Assembly: GCA_002339325.1 (NCBI GenBank)
Contig: DDKK01000001.1
Coordinates: forward strand, 97,894-161,893
Source of the DNA: Nitrospiraceae bacterium UBA2600
GTDB lineage: Bacteria; Nitrospirota; Thermodesulfovibrionia; Thermodesulfovibrionales; Thermodesulfovibrionaceae
Direction: 5' to 3'
DNA length: 64,000 nucleotides
In this document: one piece after another, positions 34,642-43,747 of the stretch
How the letters are laid out: each line of letters begins with the position of its first letter
How positions within the stretch are numbered: the first letter of the stretch is position 1
Program-made: the position numbers and the translations under genes
The notes under the pieces: model-generated
Seen by the model: only the letters and a program-made list of their open reading frames with translations
Database searches by the model: none
What the model was told of the DNA's origin: nothing

Positions 34642-34652
34642 GGAGGTGCCTT

Positions 34653-34910
34653 ATGGTTACAAAAGAAATCATCGAGAGTTACTGGCGGGAAAACAAAGCA
34701 CTCATGTATCTAATTATGTTAATTTGGTTTACAGTCTCTTATGTAGCTGCAGTCTTTGCCTCAGCACTAAACAATATTTCAATAATCGGATTCCCTCTTG
34801 GTTACTATATGGGAGCGCAAGGTTCAATCGTCACTTTCGTTGTTCTCAATTACTACTACTCAATGAAGATGAATCAATTAGACCAAAAATATGGTTTACA
34901 GGAGGACTAA
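34653..34910 (+). CDS. DUF4212 small subunit of a sodium/solute symporter
   Basis: 85 residues with two membrane segments (about 18-38 and 48-70); the ATG at 34653 has AGGAGGT 5 nt upstream, so longer frames starting inside the exonuclease gene are rejected. NKALMYLIMLIWFTVSYVAA is reduced here to its core WFTVSYVAA, and FPLGYYMGAQGS is the family signature. DUF4212 proteins pair with SSS transporters of the VC_2705 type, which follows after one base. Confidence 0.88.
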   Translation: MVTKEIIESYWRENKALMYLIMLIWFTVSYVAAVFASALNNISIIGFPLGYYMGAQGSIVTFVVLNYYYSMKMNQLDQKYGLQED

Positions 34911-34911
34911 A

Positions 34912-36921
34912 ATGGCAAATAATGCGATGAATGCATGGTCCAAAAAACTTAGGCAAATTTACGGTGTTTATACGGGTGTTTTTGTTCTTTTCGTTGTAAG
35001 TCTGTGGATTGGAGAAAGTCTTGGTCTTTCCCAAAAATATATAGGATATGCTTTCTTATTTGGAACAATTGGTGTTTATGCAGCAATTGGAGTTTTATCA
35101 AGAACATCGGTAGTTGCCGAATACTACGTAGCAGGAAGAAAAGTTCCCGCTGTTTTCAACGGTATGGCAACAGCATCGGACTGGATGAGTGCTGCCTCTT
35201 TCATCGGAATGGCTGGTGCCCTATATCTTCAAGGCTATGATGGCCTGGCCTTCATAATGGGATGGACAGGTGGTTATGTTCTTCTTGCGGTAATGGTAGC
35301 GCCTTACCTCAGGAAGTTCGGTCAGTTTACTATACCAGACTTTCTTGAAGAAAGATATGGCGGGAAGCTGCCAAGAATGATAGGCATTCTCTCTGCACTC
35401 ATTGTATCTTTTGCCTATCTTGTTGCTCAGATAACAGGTGTAGGAATAATAACAAGTAGATTTGTGGGCATACCATTCGAGGCAGGAGTATTTTTAGGAT
35501 TATCTGGAATATTAGTCTGTTCTTTTCTTGGAGGAATGAGGGCGGTAACTTGGACTCAAGTCGCTCAATACATAATCCTAATCGTTGCTTATATGATACC
35601 CGTAGTAGCCATATCTTACAAACAGACAGGTGTTCCTATTCCACAATTAATGTATGGGCAGGCTTTGCAGGTAATTGAGACAAAACAAAAAGCACTCGTC
35701 AATGATATCAAAGAGATAGAAGTCAGACAGGAATGGAAAAAGAAAGCCGATGAACTCAGTGCAAAAATAAAAGGTTTACCTGAAAGCTGGCAGAAAGGCA
35801 AAGGAGAGCTTGAGGATAAATTGAAAAATACTCAAACAGGAGACCCTGAAAGAGCAAAAATAGAGAAAGCTCTAAAGGATTATCCAAAAACAGCCGACGA
35901 AGCAAAGGAAAAATGGACTGCTGCAATGAAAGAAGCTCAAGCCATGTCAAAGCCTCCGAAATCCTATGTTGCTCCGCCTTCAGACACGAAAGGAATTGTT
36001 AACTTTCTCGCCCTCACATTTTGTTTGATGGTGGGAACTGCGGGTCTCCCTCATGTGCTTATGAGATTTTACACAACTCCAACTGTTCGTGAAGCCAGAA
36101 GTTCTGCTGCATGGGCTCTCTTTTTCATCTTTTTACTCTATTTTACAGCACCAGCCTATGCTGCATTTGCAAGGAGTGAAGTTCTTACAAATATCGTAGG
36201 TCAGGCCTTTACAGCTTTGCCAGCATGGGTTTCAAAATGGGCTGCCGTTGGTTTAATATCTATAAAGGATATGAATGGTGACGGTATAATACAGTTTTCA
36301 GAGATAATTATAAGAGCCGATGCTGTTGTGTTGGCCACACCGGAAATTGCAGGACTTCCCTATGTGGTAGCAGGATTGATAGCAGCAGGTGGTCTTGCAG
36401 CAGCTCTCTCGACAGCAGACGGTCTTCTGATAACGATGTCTAATGCCATATCTCACGACCTTTACTACAAAATCATTAATCCCAACATATCACCATCTAC
36501 GAGAGTAAAAATAGGAAAAGCTCTTCTTCTCGTTTTAGCTGCAATTGGTGCGTATGTGGCAAGCTTCAAACTTGCAATAATCGTGGAACTTGTTGCATGG
36601 GCTTTCTCTTTAGCCGCTGCTACGTTTTTCCCAGCAGTAGTGCTCGGTATATGGGATAAAAGAATGAACAAAGCTGGAGCTGTTTCAGGAATGATTGTTG
36701 GTCTGCTTGTCACTGCATACTATATAATTGGAAGCAGATTTTACGGTGTTGAATGGTTTGGAATTAAAACAATAGCATCTGGTATCTTTGGTTTTCCAGC
36801 TAATATAGTTGTAGCACTCATAATATCCAGAATTACGCCAGCCCCTTCCAAGGAACTTCAGGAATTCGTTGACAGTATAAGATATCCTAAAGGTGCCATT
36901 AAAGGTGGAGTTGAGGAATGA
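34912..36921 (+). CDS. SSS-family sodium/solute (acetate-type) symporter, VC_2705-like
   Basis: 669 residues from the ATG at 34912 (GGAGGA 6-7 nt upstream). About 13-14 membrane segments. EYYVAGRKVPAVFNGMATAS (near 66) and GTAGLPHVLMRFYT (near 378) are the SSS landmarks shared with ActP. Two unusual elements: a hydrophilic, Lys/Glu-rich insert of about 105 residues (about 255-360, likely coiled coil) between membrane segments, and an EF-hand-like loop DMNGDGIIQFSE (residues 453-464). The substrate is probably a short carboxylate such as acetate, by family. Confidence 0.87.
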   Translation: MANNAMNAWSKKLRQIYGVYTGVFVLFVVSLWIGESLGLSQKYIGYAFLFGTIGVYAAIGVLSRTSVVAEYYVAGRKVPAVFNGMATASDWMSAASFIGMAGALYLQGYDGLAFIMGWTGGYVLLAVMVAPYLRKFGQFTIPDFLEERYGGKLPRMIGILSALIVSFAYLVAQITGVGIITSRFVGIPFEAGVFLGLSGILVCSFLGGMRAVTWTQVAQYIILIVAYMIPVVAISYKQTGVPIPQLMYGQALQVIETKQKALVNDIKEIEVRQEWKKKADELSAKIKGLPESWQKGKGELEDKLKNTQTGDPERAKIEKALKDYPKTADEAKEKWTAAMKEAQAMSKPPKSYVAPPSDTKGIVNFLALTFCLMVGTAGLPHVLMRFYTTPTVREARSSAAWALFFIFLLYFTAPAYAAFARSEVLTNIVGQAFTALPAWVSKWAAVGLISIKDMNGDGIIQFSEIIIRADAVVLATPEIAGLPYVVAGLIAAGGLAAALSTADGLLITMSNAISHDLYYKIINPNISPSTRVKIGKALLLVLAAIGAYVASFKLAIIVELVAWAFSLAAATFFPAVVLGIWDKRMNKAGAVSGMIVGLLVTAYYIIGSRFYGVEWFGIKTIASGIFGFPANIVVALIISRITPAPSKELQEFVDSIRYPKGAIKGGVEE

Positions 36922-37151
36922 CGACTAAAATATTTCTCAACTACACTCTCTCATTTATCATGTGGCTCGTCATAGGACGAGCCATTCTGTCTTTATTCAC
37001 AAAAGACCCAAATAATCCAATATATGCCCTCTTTGTTAAAGTTACAGAACCAATTTACAGAATCGCGAGAAAGATTTTTCCAAGAGGCACTACAATATTT
37101 ATAATTATAACTATAGTAATTCTTCGAATTCTGATTGTAAAATATCTATAA
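36918..37151 (+). CDS. small YggT-like membrane protein
   Basis: 77 residues with two hydrophobic segments (about 8-26 and 57-75) and a VTEPIYRIARKIFP stretch between them, as in the YggT family (TEPll-Rr-iP). Its ATG overlaps the symporter stop codon (ATGA), so it is translationally coupled, and the DUF294 gene follows after 2 nt. The function is unknown; it may assist the symporter. Confidence 0.6.
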   Translation: MTTKIFLNYTLSFIMWLVIGRAILSLFTKDPNNPIYALFVKVTEPIYRIARKIFPRGTTIFIIITIVILRILIVKYL

Positions 37152-37153
37152 AA

Positions 37154-38995
37154 ATGGAAACCATAGAGGAATTAAAGAAAATCTATCCATTTGATAGCCT
37201 TCCTGACGAGGAACTCGAAGATATAATATCTAAGGGAGAAATAAAAACTTATAGAAAAAATGAAACTTTATTTAAAGAAAACACCGAACCTCTTAAATTT
37301 CTTTATGTAATTCTCAACGGAGAGGTATTTCTTGAGAAAAATTCTCAAGTCATAGCTCATCTTAAGGGGGGAGATATTTTCGGCTACGTATCACTTGTAA
37401 GCGAAATGCCACCTGTATCTACAGCAACAGTTGTAGAGGATTATACAAGAATTCTTCAGATAGAAAAAGGAAAATTTCTTTCCCTCTTTACAAAATACAA
37501 CACCTTTGCAAAATACTTCACCAAAGAGCTTGCCAAAAGAGTTCACAGTATCCCGAAGCTAAGAAGTTCTTTTCAAATGGAAAGACTCCTTGAGGTAAGA
37601 ATAAGAGATATAAAAATAAAAGAACCAATTCTTATAAAAGGCGATACTAACATAACAGAGGCCGCTAAGATGATGGTTGAACATGACTCTACTTTCTGCC
37701 TTGTTCAGAAAAACGGAGAGATAGGAATAATCACAGAAAGAGATATTATCAAAAAAGTTCTTGCAAAAGAGGCCAATCCTTCAAGCTTAAAAGCGGAAGA
37801 TATTGCAACCTTTCCTATCATCTCAATGGATGCCTCTGAACCATTATTCAACGCCATGTTAACAATGGCAAAGCATAAAATAAGAAAATTAGTCATAAAA
37901 GACTCGGGCGCCATATGGGGTATCCTCGATGACAGGGTTGTAATAAATCACGAAAGCAAAAATATTGTCTTTCTCATAAAAGAAATACAGAGGGCTAAAA
38001 GTTTTGAAGAACTGTCATATCTCTATTCTCTTGTCAATGAGAGCGTAATCGAGGGAGTAATGTCAGGGTTAGACCCTGAGTATGTTGGCAAGTACATAGC
38101 AGAGCTAAATGACCACTTTATGGCACGGGTGGCTCAGATAGTTGAGGAAGAAATGGGTCTGTCCAAAAATGCCTATTCAATAGTAGTAATTGGTTCGGAG
38201 GGCAGAAGAGAGCAAAGTCTAAAGACTGACCAAGACAACGCATTAATCTTTGAGGGAAACTCAGAAGGAAAAGACTACTTTGAGAGATTTTCAGAGAAAT
38301 TCATAGACTATCTATTAAAGATTGGATTTCCACCTTGTCCGGGCAATGTGATGATTAGCAATCCCTACTGGAGAAGAAAAAAGGAAGAATGGTATTCAGA
38401 GATTATTAGATGGATGGAACAACCAAAGCCTGAAAATGTTCTTAACATCAGCATCTTTTTTGACTTCAGAAGTGTTTGTGGAAAAGAGGAATTAACCGAA
38501 GATATGTGGGAATTTATTAAGAAAAAGCTTAAGACTTCAAAGCAATTTTTACCCTTTCTTGCATCAGCAGCAATTAAATTTAGACCTCCCGTAGGCTTTT
38601 TAGGTAATTTAAAAACCGAAAGGGATGGCCAGCACAGAGGAGAGATTGACCTCAAAAAATACGGCATATTCCCCATTACACAGGGAGTAAGAGTTTTATC
38701 TCTTCATAACGAAATAAGGAATACTAATACCTTTGAAAGAATCAGGAAATTAAGAGATTTATCCATATTTACTTCTGATTTTGCTCGAGATTTAGAAGAG
38801 GCATATAGATTTTTGATGACTTTACGACTTAAATCACAGGCAAGAAAAATCAGAAATAATTTGCAACCTGATAATTATATAAACCCAAAGGAACTCTCTA
38901 AAACCGAGCGAGAGATATTAAGAGAAGTCTTTAGGAAAATTGAGGAATTTCAAAAACTTTTATTTGATAAGTATAATTTAAGGTATTTTTCTTAA
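37154..38995 (+). CDS. cNMP-binding/CBS/DUF294 nucleotidyltransferase-like signalling protein, copy 1
   Basis: 613 residues: cyclic-nucleotide-binding-like domain (about 1-125), paired CBS domains (about 150-270), a GlnD-like DUF294 nucleotidyltransferase core with GSEGRREQSLKTDQDNALIF (about 350-369; Gly-Ser and Asp-x-Asp catalytic pattern) and the DUF294 C-terminal substrate domain (to about 605). Such proteins are thought to sense nucleotides and modify a partner, by analogy with GlnD; the partner is not known. It closes operon 1; its paralogue opens operon 2 (48651). Confidence 0.87.
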   Translation: METIEELKKIYPFDSLPDEELEDIISKGEIKTYRKNETLFKENTEPLKFLYVILNGEVFLEKNSQVIAHLKGGDIFGYVSLVSEMPPVSTATVVEDYTRILQIEKGKFLSLFTKYNTFAKYFTKELAKRVHSIPKLRSSFQMERLLEVRIRDIKIKEPILIKGDTNITEAAKMMVEHDSTFCLVQKNGEIGIITERDIIKKVLAKEANPSSLKAEDIATFPIISMDASEPLFNAMLTMAKHKIRKLVIKDSGAIWGILDDRVVINHESKNIVFLIKEIQRAKSFEELSYLYSLVNESVIEGVMSGLDPEYVGKYIAELNDHFMARVAQIVEEEMGLSKNAYSIVVIGSEGRREQSLKTDQDNALIFEGNSEGKDYFERFSEKFIDYLLKIGFPPCPGNVMISNPYWRRKKEEWYSEIIRWMEQPKPENVLNISIFFDFRSVCGKEELTEDMWEFIKKKLKTSKQFLPFLASAAIKFRPPVGFLGNLKTERDGQHRGEIDLKKYGIFPITQGVRVLSLHNEIRNTNTFERIRKLRDLSIFTSDFARDLEEAYRFLMTLRLKSQARKIRNNLQPDNYINPKELSKTEREILREVFRKIEEFQKLLFDKYNLRYFS

Positions 38996-39053
38996 TTCTC
39001 AGATAAAATCTCCCTCAAAGGCATTAAAATTTGAAAAATTTAGGAAAGTAATG

Positions 39054-39094
39054 AAAAAATCATTTGAAAATTGAAAATTTTCAAATGATTTTTT
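39054..39094 (+). terminator. bidirectional hairpin terminator
   Basis: A 19-bp perfect stem (AAAAAATCATTTGAAAATT and its inverse) with a 3-nt loop, flanked by A and T tracts so it works on both strands. It lies 60 nt after the DUF294 gene and separates operon 1 from the island genes. Confidence 0.8.
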
Positions 39095-39161
39095 AGATAA
39101 GATGTGTTTTTTATAAATTTTTTCTAATTTTCTGGGAAACTTTGTTCAAAAATTTTTGATT

Positions 39162-39173
39162 ATGAATATTCAT
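39162..39173. promoter_or_regulatory. ATGAATATTCAT palindrome
   Basis: A perfect 12-bp palindrome about 30 nt upstream of the DUF5132 start, in an AT-rich spacer. It could be a repressor operator. No convincing -35/-10 pair was identified near it. Confidence 0.3.
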
Positions 39174-39204
39174 GCTCAGGCATCAATAGGAAGGAGGTGA
39201 TTTT

Positions 39205-39495
39205 ATGGGTTTATTTAATAACGGTCTAAAAGGCAACATACTTACAGGACTCGCAATTGGAATAGGTGCCTCCGTATTAGCTCCTGTAGTAATACCCATG
39301 TTAGCATCAATAGCCAAACCAATTGCAAAAGCTGCTATCAAGGGTGGCCTTAATGTTTATGAAAAAGGTAAAGAAATTGTTGCCGAAGTAGGCGAAGTTG
39401 TAGAGGACATTGTAGCAGAAGTAAAGTCAGAAATGGCTCAGGAAAAAATGGAAGAAATCTCAAAAACTTTGATAAATCAAGAGGATAAAAGCTAA
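39205..39495 (+). CDS. DUF5132-like small protein
   Basis: 96 residues. A hydrophobic, Ala/Gly-rich first half (NILTGLAIGIGASVLAPVV, about 10-28; KPIAKAAIKGG near 39) is followed by an acidic helical tail. This matches DUF5132. AAGGAGGTGA precedes the ATG with ideal spacing. It is followed after one base by an HMA2-domain gene, a pairing I associate with metal-handling loci. Function unknown; membrane association is likely. Confidence 0.6.
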   Translation: MGLFNNGLKGNILTGLAIGIGASVLAPVVIPMLASIAKPIAKAAIKGGLNVYEKGKEIVAEVGEVVEDIVAEVKSEMAQEKMEEISKTLINQEDKS

Positions 39496-39496
39496 G

Positions 39497-39955
39497 TTGA
39501 TAGAAGGCTACATATCTCATATATCTCAGGGAAGATTGAGACTTAAGTTTCCCTCTGCAAAGGGTGAGGAAAATTTTTTTAGTTCGTTCTTGGATAATAT
39601 TAAGCAGGCTGAATACTTCAAGAATATCAAGGTAAACCCTACAACAGGAAGCATTTTAATTGAACATGAAAAGACAGCAGAAGAAGTTATAGGTATTTTA
39701 AAGGACATACCTTTTGTTAAGATTAGAAGATATGAAGAAAATCCAAGCAAAAAAATAAGTCAGTCTTTAAGTAAAAGCTTTAACCATCTAAATAAAATCA
39801 TTAAAAAAATATCCTCAGGTAAAGTAGATTTAAAGAGCGCCATTCTTCTATTTCTTCTTATCAGCGCCATGTATCAGATAGCAAGAGGCAACCTGTCTTC
39901 TATTCCTTGGTATACGGCTTTATTTTATCTTCACTCTCTTATTTCAAAGGAGTAA
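39497..39955 (+). CDS. HMA2-domain protein
   Basis: 152 residues, TTG start with AGAGGA about 11 nt upstream. The N-terminal HMA2-like domain (about 3-75) carries SQGRLRLKFPS and TTGSILIEHE, motifs shared with the truncated protein at 47825-48157 (PGRLRIKSP, ITGSILIHY). The CxxC of true metallochaperones is absent. A C-terminal hydrophobic segment (about 112-130) suggests membrane anchoring. The IS5-like element begins 9 nt after its stop codon. Confidence 0.65.
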   Translation: MIEGYISHISQGRLRLKFPSAKGEENFFSSFLDNIKQAEYFKNIKVNPTTGSILIEHEKTAEEVIGILKDIPFVKIRRYEENPSKKISQSLSKSFNHLNKIIKKISSGKVDLKSAILLFLLISAMYQIARGNLSSIPWYTALFYLHSLISKE

Positions 39956-40167
39956 AATTTTAATAGAGGCTGTTCAATAATGAGAGGGTTTTAATCTTAT
40001 AGATTTTTCAGGAGGCAGTTTTGAAGGTTATCAATAAAACATATTCAGATTCATATCAACCATACAATACGATACTGTCATCTTTCCATCTGAAAAATCA
40101 ACTATCCTATCCTTTTTTCAAAATATTACCCTCTTTATTAAAAAGCATTCTCTTTCTAAACAGTAAA

Positions 40168-41360
40168 TTAAACAGCTATCAATTCTACACCAACTTTCAA
40201 TCCTGCGATAACTCTACTCAAATAGGCACTAAGACTCATGAAAACATTACTGCTTACCTTCCTTATCCCTTTAAATCTCAACTCACAAAGTTTATGGACA
40301 CCCTTAAGCACATTAAATACTTTCTCTATTACTGTTCTGCTTTTGTAGGTCTTCTTAAAGGTTTTCTTGCCCAGAATTGCTTTCATTACATTTTGAATAT
40401 CTTTGTCCTCCTTAAAGTAAAAAGTTGGACCATATTCACTTTTGCTGTAACAGCACTGTCTAAAAAGACATCCTTGACCTTTTTGTTTAAAAAGTCCGCA
40501 ACGAAACTTGACTCTGCCTCTTTTGTGCTCCCTTCCCCAGTAGCAGAGTTCTATCCCCGCAGAACACAAAAGTTTACCTTCTGGTGTAATTTCTACAACT
40601 CCTCTATCAATAGGGTTCTTTCTTCCTCTTGGATTCTCAGTAATATATGGCATTATATTGTTGTTAAGAAGATATTTAACGTTCTGTACACTATCATAAC
40701 CAGCATCTGCTATTACTGCTTTTATGGTTTTTCCTTTTCAATCTCTTTGCGGGCAGAATCTGTAAGCTCACCAAGAAAGTGTCCATCCCACTTGTTTGCC
40801 TCAGTAACTTTTACAGAGACAGCCACAGGAAGAGATGTTGTTGTAACATGAAGATGAACTTTGTATCCATAAAAGCTAAAATCCTTAGATTTATATCCCC
40901 ACTTAGCCTCTTTATCAGCAGGAAAAGCCTCTATGTGAGAGGAATCTATAGAGAGTTTAAGGTTTTTGCTTTTCACAAGACACAGAGCTTGAGCAATAAG
41001 ATTAAGAAGTATCTCATGAAAGGTTTCCTCACCAAGTCTTTCTCTAAAGTAATGGAAGGTGTTATGCTTGGGAGTATTTCCATAGGAGAAACCGCAGAGC
41101 CAGCAGAGTCTGCCGTCGAACATAAGGCGTTTTGCAAGGTCTCTTTCAGAGGAAGCATACCCAAGATAAATAAGAAGAAGTGCTTTAAAGAGACTTTGAG
41201 GATTGTAACCCTCTCTGCCAACATTGTGATACTTAGATTCGCAGAGTTTGTAGATAAAGGAAAAGTCAATACTGTCAAAGAGAATTTTAAGAGGGTCCTG
41301 TGGAGAAATCATACTCGCAATAGTAAGGTCAGCAAAAGAGTTTTGAATGTTTTTTCTCAT
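40168..41360 (-). CDS. DDE transposase, split by a -1 frameshift
   Basis: The first frame (41360-40722) has the DUF772 domain (REGYNPQSLFKALLLIYLG near 49) and the first catalytic Asp (SIDSSHIEAF near 138). It ends ...EKEKP then TAA. The second frame continues as KTIKAVIADAGYDS (second Asp) and reaches RTVIEKVF (catalytic Glu). The frames join at a GGAAAAACC run near 40730, where a -1 slip restores a full-length protein of about 395 residues. AAGGAGG precedes the ATG. It could be programmed frameshifting or simple decay. Confidence 0.75.
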
Positions 41361-41470
41361 TTAATGACCTCCTTCAAAGAGAGATTTAAGGATTTTAACA
41401 TATTGAGAATACATGAAGGGATGGTCTATAAGGAGTTTGTTAATTTGGAGGTAAAGGCAAAAAATGATAG

Positions 41471-41503
41471 CTTACAAATGTTTGTTTTTCAAACATTTGT
41501 AAG
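41471..41503. repeat. 14-bp perfect hairpin inside the IS right end
   Basis: CTTACAAATGTTTG, loop TTTTT, then the exact inverse. It lies about 110 nt before the transposase start, and 38 nt before tupA. It could stop external transcripts entering the transposase from the tup side and, in the other direction, read-through toward tupA. Confidence 0.7.
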
Positions 41504-41540
41504 TTTTTGAACAGTCTCTAAAGAAAAAAAGGAGGTAAAG

Positions 41541-42344
41541 ATGCGAATCTTTTTAGTTTTATTATCATTAATATTTCTAATTATTCCTGCATATGCAGAA
41601 GAAAACATAGTGATACTTGCTACCACTACTTCTGTTGAAAACTCAGGGCTGTTAAGTTATATTCTTCCTGCCTTTGAGAAAAAAACAGGCATAAAAGTAA
41701 AAGTTATTGCAAGAGGAACAGGTGCAGCCATTGAGATGGGTAAAAGAGGCGATGCTGACGCAGTTTTTGTTCATGCAAAAGAGTTTGAACTTGAAGCATT
41801 AAAACAGGGCTATTTTATAAACCGTCATGATGTTTGCTACAATGATTTTATTATTGTAGGACCTAAAAATGACCCAGCAGGCATTAAGGGATTAAAAAAA
41901 GCTTCAGAGGCATTTAAAAAGATAGCAAATTCAGGGACTCCATTTGTTTCAAGGGCTGATAAATCAGGAACACATATGAAGGAATTAAAACTCTGGGAGC
42001 TTGCAGGCACCAATCCAAAAGGGCAGAGCTGGTATTTAGAAGCAGGACAAGGTATGGAAAAAACACTGCGAATCGCAAATGAAAAGAGTGCCTATATACT
42101 CACAGATAGAGGAACATGGCTTGCGATTAAAGACAGACTTGAGCTTACCTTGCTTTTTGAAGGAGACCCTGTTCTTTTTAATCAATATGGAGTTATGGCA
42201 GTTAATCCTCAGAGACATAAACATGTAAGATACAAAGAGGCGATACAACTTATAAACTGGCTAATATCAAAGGAAGGGCAGAGTTTGATTGGCTCATTTA
42301 AAGATAAAAATGGGAATCAACTTTTTATTCCCAATGCGAAATAA
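41541..42344 (+). CDS. tupA: tungstate ABC transporter, substrate-binding protein
   Basis: 267 residues. Signal peptide about 1-19 (AYA cut site), then LATTTSVENSGLL (about 27-39), the oxyanion-binding start of TupA. GTGAAIEMGKRGDADAVFVHA (shared core GDADAVFVHA near 72) and SRADKSGTH (near 139) are typical. It binds tungstate in the periplasm. AAGGAGGTAAAG precedes the ATG. The IS5-like element ends 20 nt upstream, so the native promoter has probably been displaced. Tungsten would serve aldehyde oxidoreductases or formate dehydrogenase. Confidence 0.9.
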   Translation: MRIFLVLLSLIFLIIPAYAEENIVILATTTSVENSGLLSYILPAFEKKTGIKVKVIARGTGAAIEMGKRGDADAVFVHAKEFELEALKQGYFINRHDVCYNDFIIVGPKNDPAGIKGLKKASEAFKKIANSGTPFVSRADKSGTHMKELKLWELAGTNPKGQSWYLEAGQGMEKTLRIANEKSAYILTDRGTWLAIKDRLELTLLFEGDPVLFNQYGVMAVNPQRHKHVRYKEAIQLINWLISKEGQSLIGSFKDKNGNQLFIPNAK

Positions 42345-42347
42345 AAA

Positions 42348-43061
42348 GTGAACTTTCTTTTAGAGTCATTTAAACAGGCAATAAACTTAATTTTAAACTT
42401 AGACAGAGAGTTATTACAGATAATTTTTCTTTCTTTGAAGGTTTCTGGAATAGCTCTTTTGATTGCAACTGTGATTGGAGTGCCAGTAGGTGCTTTTGTT
42501 GGATTAAAAAAATTTATTGGAAGAGGACTTCTAATAACAACTCTTAACACCTTTATGGGGCTTCCACCGGTTGTTGTGGGACTGTTTCTTTATCTAATGC
42601 TTTCCCGTAGTGGGCCTCTGGGCTTTTTAAGCCTGCTTTACACTCCTACTGCAATGATTATTGCTCAGACAATACTTGCTTTTCCTATTGTGGCTGCACT
42701 TACTCATTCAGCGGTTGTCAGGGTTACACCAGTTATAAAGCTTGCCTCACGCACTCTCGGAGCAACTTCTTTTCAAACAACTCTTACAGTTATTAAAGAG
42801 GCAAGGTATGGCATAATCTCAGCAGTAATAGCAGCACTGGGTAGAGTGATGGCAGAGGTTGGAGCAATTCTTATTGTGGGAGGAAACATAGCAGGATATA
42901 CCCGTGTTATGACGACAACAATTGCTATGGAGACAGACAAAGGTAATTTTGAACTTGCCATGGCACTGGGCATAGTTCTTTTATTGATTTCCTTGATGAT
43001 AAACTTTTTCATGTTTTTAATTCAGAAAAAAGGAGTAAAAGAGGCTCAGCAGTGGGAGTGA
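42348..43061 (+). CDS. tupB: tungstate ABC transporter, permease
   Basis: 237 residues, GTG start 3 nt after the tupA stop. About five to six membrane segments. The EAA-like loop ASRTLGATSFQTTLTVIKEA (about 132-151) contacts the ATPase, and the GRVMAEVGAILIVGGN segment (near 165) is typical of TupB/ModB-like permeases. Its end overlaps tupC by 10 nt. Confidence 0.9.
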   Translation: MNFLLESFKQAINLILNLDRELLQIIFLSLKVSGIALLIATVIGVPVGAFVGLKKFIGRGLLITTLNTFMGLPPVVVGLFLYLMLSRSGPLGFLSLLYTPTAMIIAQTILAFPIVAALTHSAVVRVTPVIKLASRTLGATSFQTTLTVIKEARYGIISAVIAALGRVMAEVGAILIVGGNIAGYTRVMTTTIAMETDKGNFELAMALGIVLLLISLMINFFMFLIQKKGVKEAQQWE

Positions 43062-43726
43062 GACTAACTGTTTCAAATATTTATAAAAATTATAATGGAA
43101 TCCCTCTTTTTGAGAATTGTTCATACACCATTGACCGTAGCGGTGTATATGTTTTAATGGGACCGAATGGCTCTGGTAAGTCAACCTTTTTAAGAATGTG
43201 TGCTCTTTTAGAGAATCCTGACAGAGGAGAGATAAACTACTTTGAGGGCAACAGAGCTTTACCAAAAGATATAAATCTTATGAGAAGAATAACCCTTCTT
43301 CTTCCAGAGGTAGGGGTTTTTAATACAACAGTTTTTAAAAATGTTGCCTATGGGCTAAAGATAAGGGGTTTTAAAAATAACAAAATAAAAGAAAAGGTTG
43401 AAGAAACTCTTCAGTTTGTAGGACTTATTCACAAGAAAGAGCAGAATGCTTTAACTCTTTCTACTGGCGAGAAAAAAAGAATGGGAATTGCCCGTGCTCT
43501 GGTTTTAGAACCTGAAGTTCTATTTCTTGATGAACCAACAGCCTCTGTGGATTGGAAAAACACAGAAATAATAGAAAACATAATTATTCAACTTAAACAA
43601 AGGCTAAATTCAATCATAATCATAGCAACTCACGATAAAGAATCAACAAAAAGAGTGGGTGATTTCTTGCTTTATATAAGGGAAGGCAAAATATATAAAG
43701 AACATCCTGACAAACAAATTCCGTAG
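43052..43726 (+). CDS. tupC: tungstate ABC transporter, ATP-binding protein
   Basis: 224 residues, GTG start at 43052 (a second GTG at 43058 is also possible). Walker A MGPNGSGKST (about 36-45), signature LSTGEKKRMGIARAL (about 136-150; STGEK variant of LSGGQ) and Walker B VLFLDEPTA (about 158-166). It lacks the C-terminal TOBE domain of ModC, as usual for TupC. No terminator was identified after it. Confidence 0.9.
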   Translation: MGVRLTVSNIYKNYNGIPLFENCSYTIDRSGVYVLMGPNGSGKSTFLRMCALLENPDRGEINYFEGNRALPKDINLMRRITLLLPEVGVFNTTVFKNVAYGLKIRGFKNNKIKEKVEETLQFVGLIHKKEQNALTLSTGEKKRMGIARALVLEPEVLFLDEPTASVDWKNTEIIENIIIQLKQRLNSIIIIATHDKESTKRVGDFLLYIREGKIYKEHPDKQIP

Positions 43727-43747
43727 ATTTTCTGCTTAAGCATAAAA

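Larger units (their letters stand above)
39964..41520 (-). mobile_element. IS5/IS1182-type insertion sequence
   Basis: About 1557 bp. The ends are inverted: TAGAGGCTGTTCAA at 39964 and, read inward from 41520, TAGAGACTGTTCAA, with a single mismatch over 14 nt. The transposase is on the minus strand in two frames. A strong hairpin lies just inside the right end. The right end stops only 20 nt before the tupA start codon. A TA or longer target duplication is ambiguous because the ends themselves begin with TA. Confidence 0.8.

Noticed and set aside
34557..34652. Longer frame of the DUF4212 gene
   Set aside because: It lies inside the exonuclease gene; a perfect Shine-Dalgarno precedes the ATG at 34653, where the conserved protein begins.
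40021..40851. Plus-strand open frame of 276 codons
   Set aside because: It is antisense to the transposase of the IS5/IS1182-type element, whose frame has clear motifs and catalytic residues.
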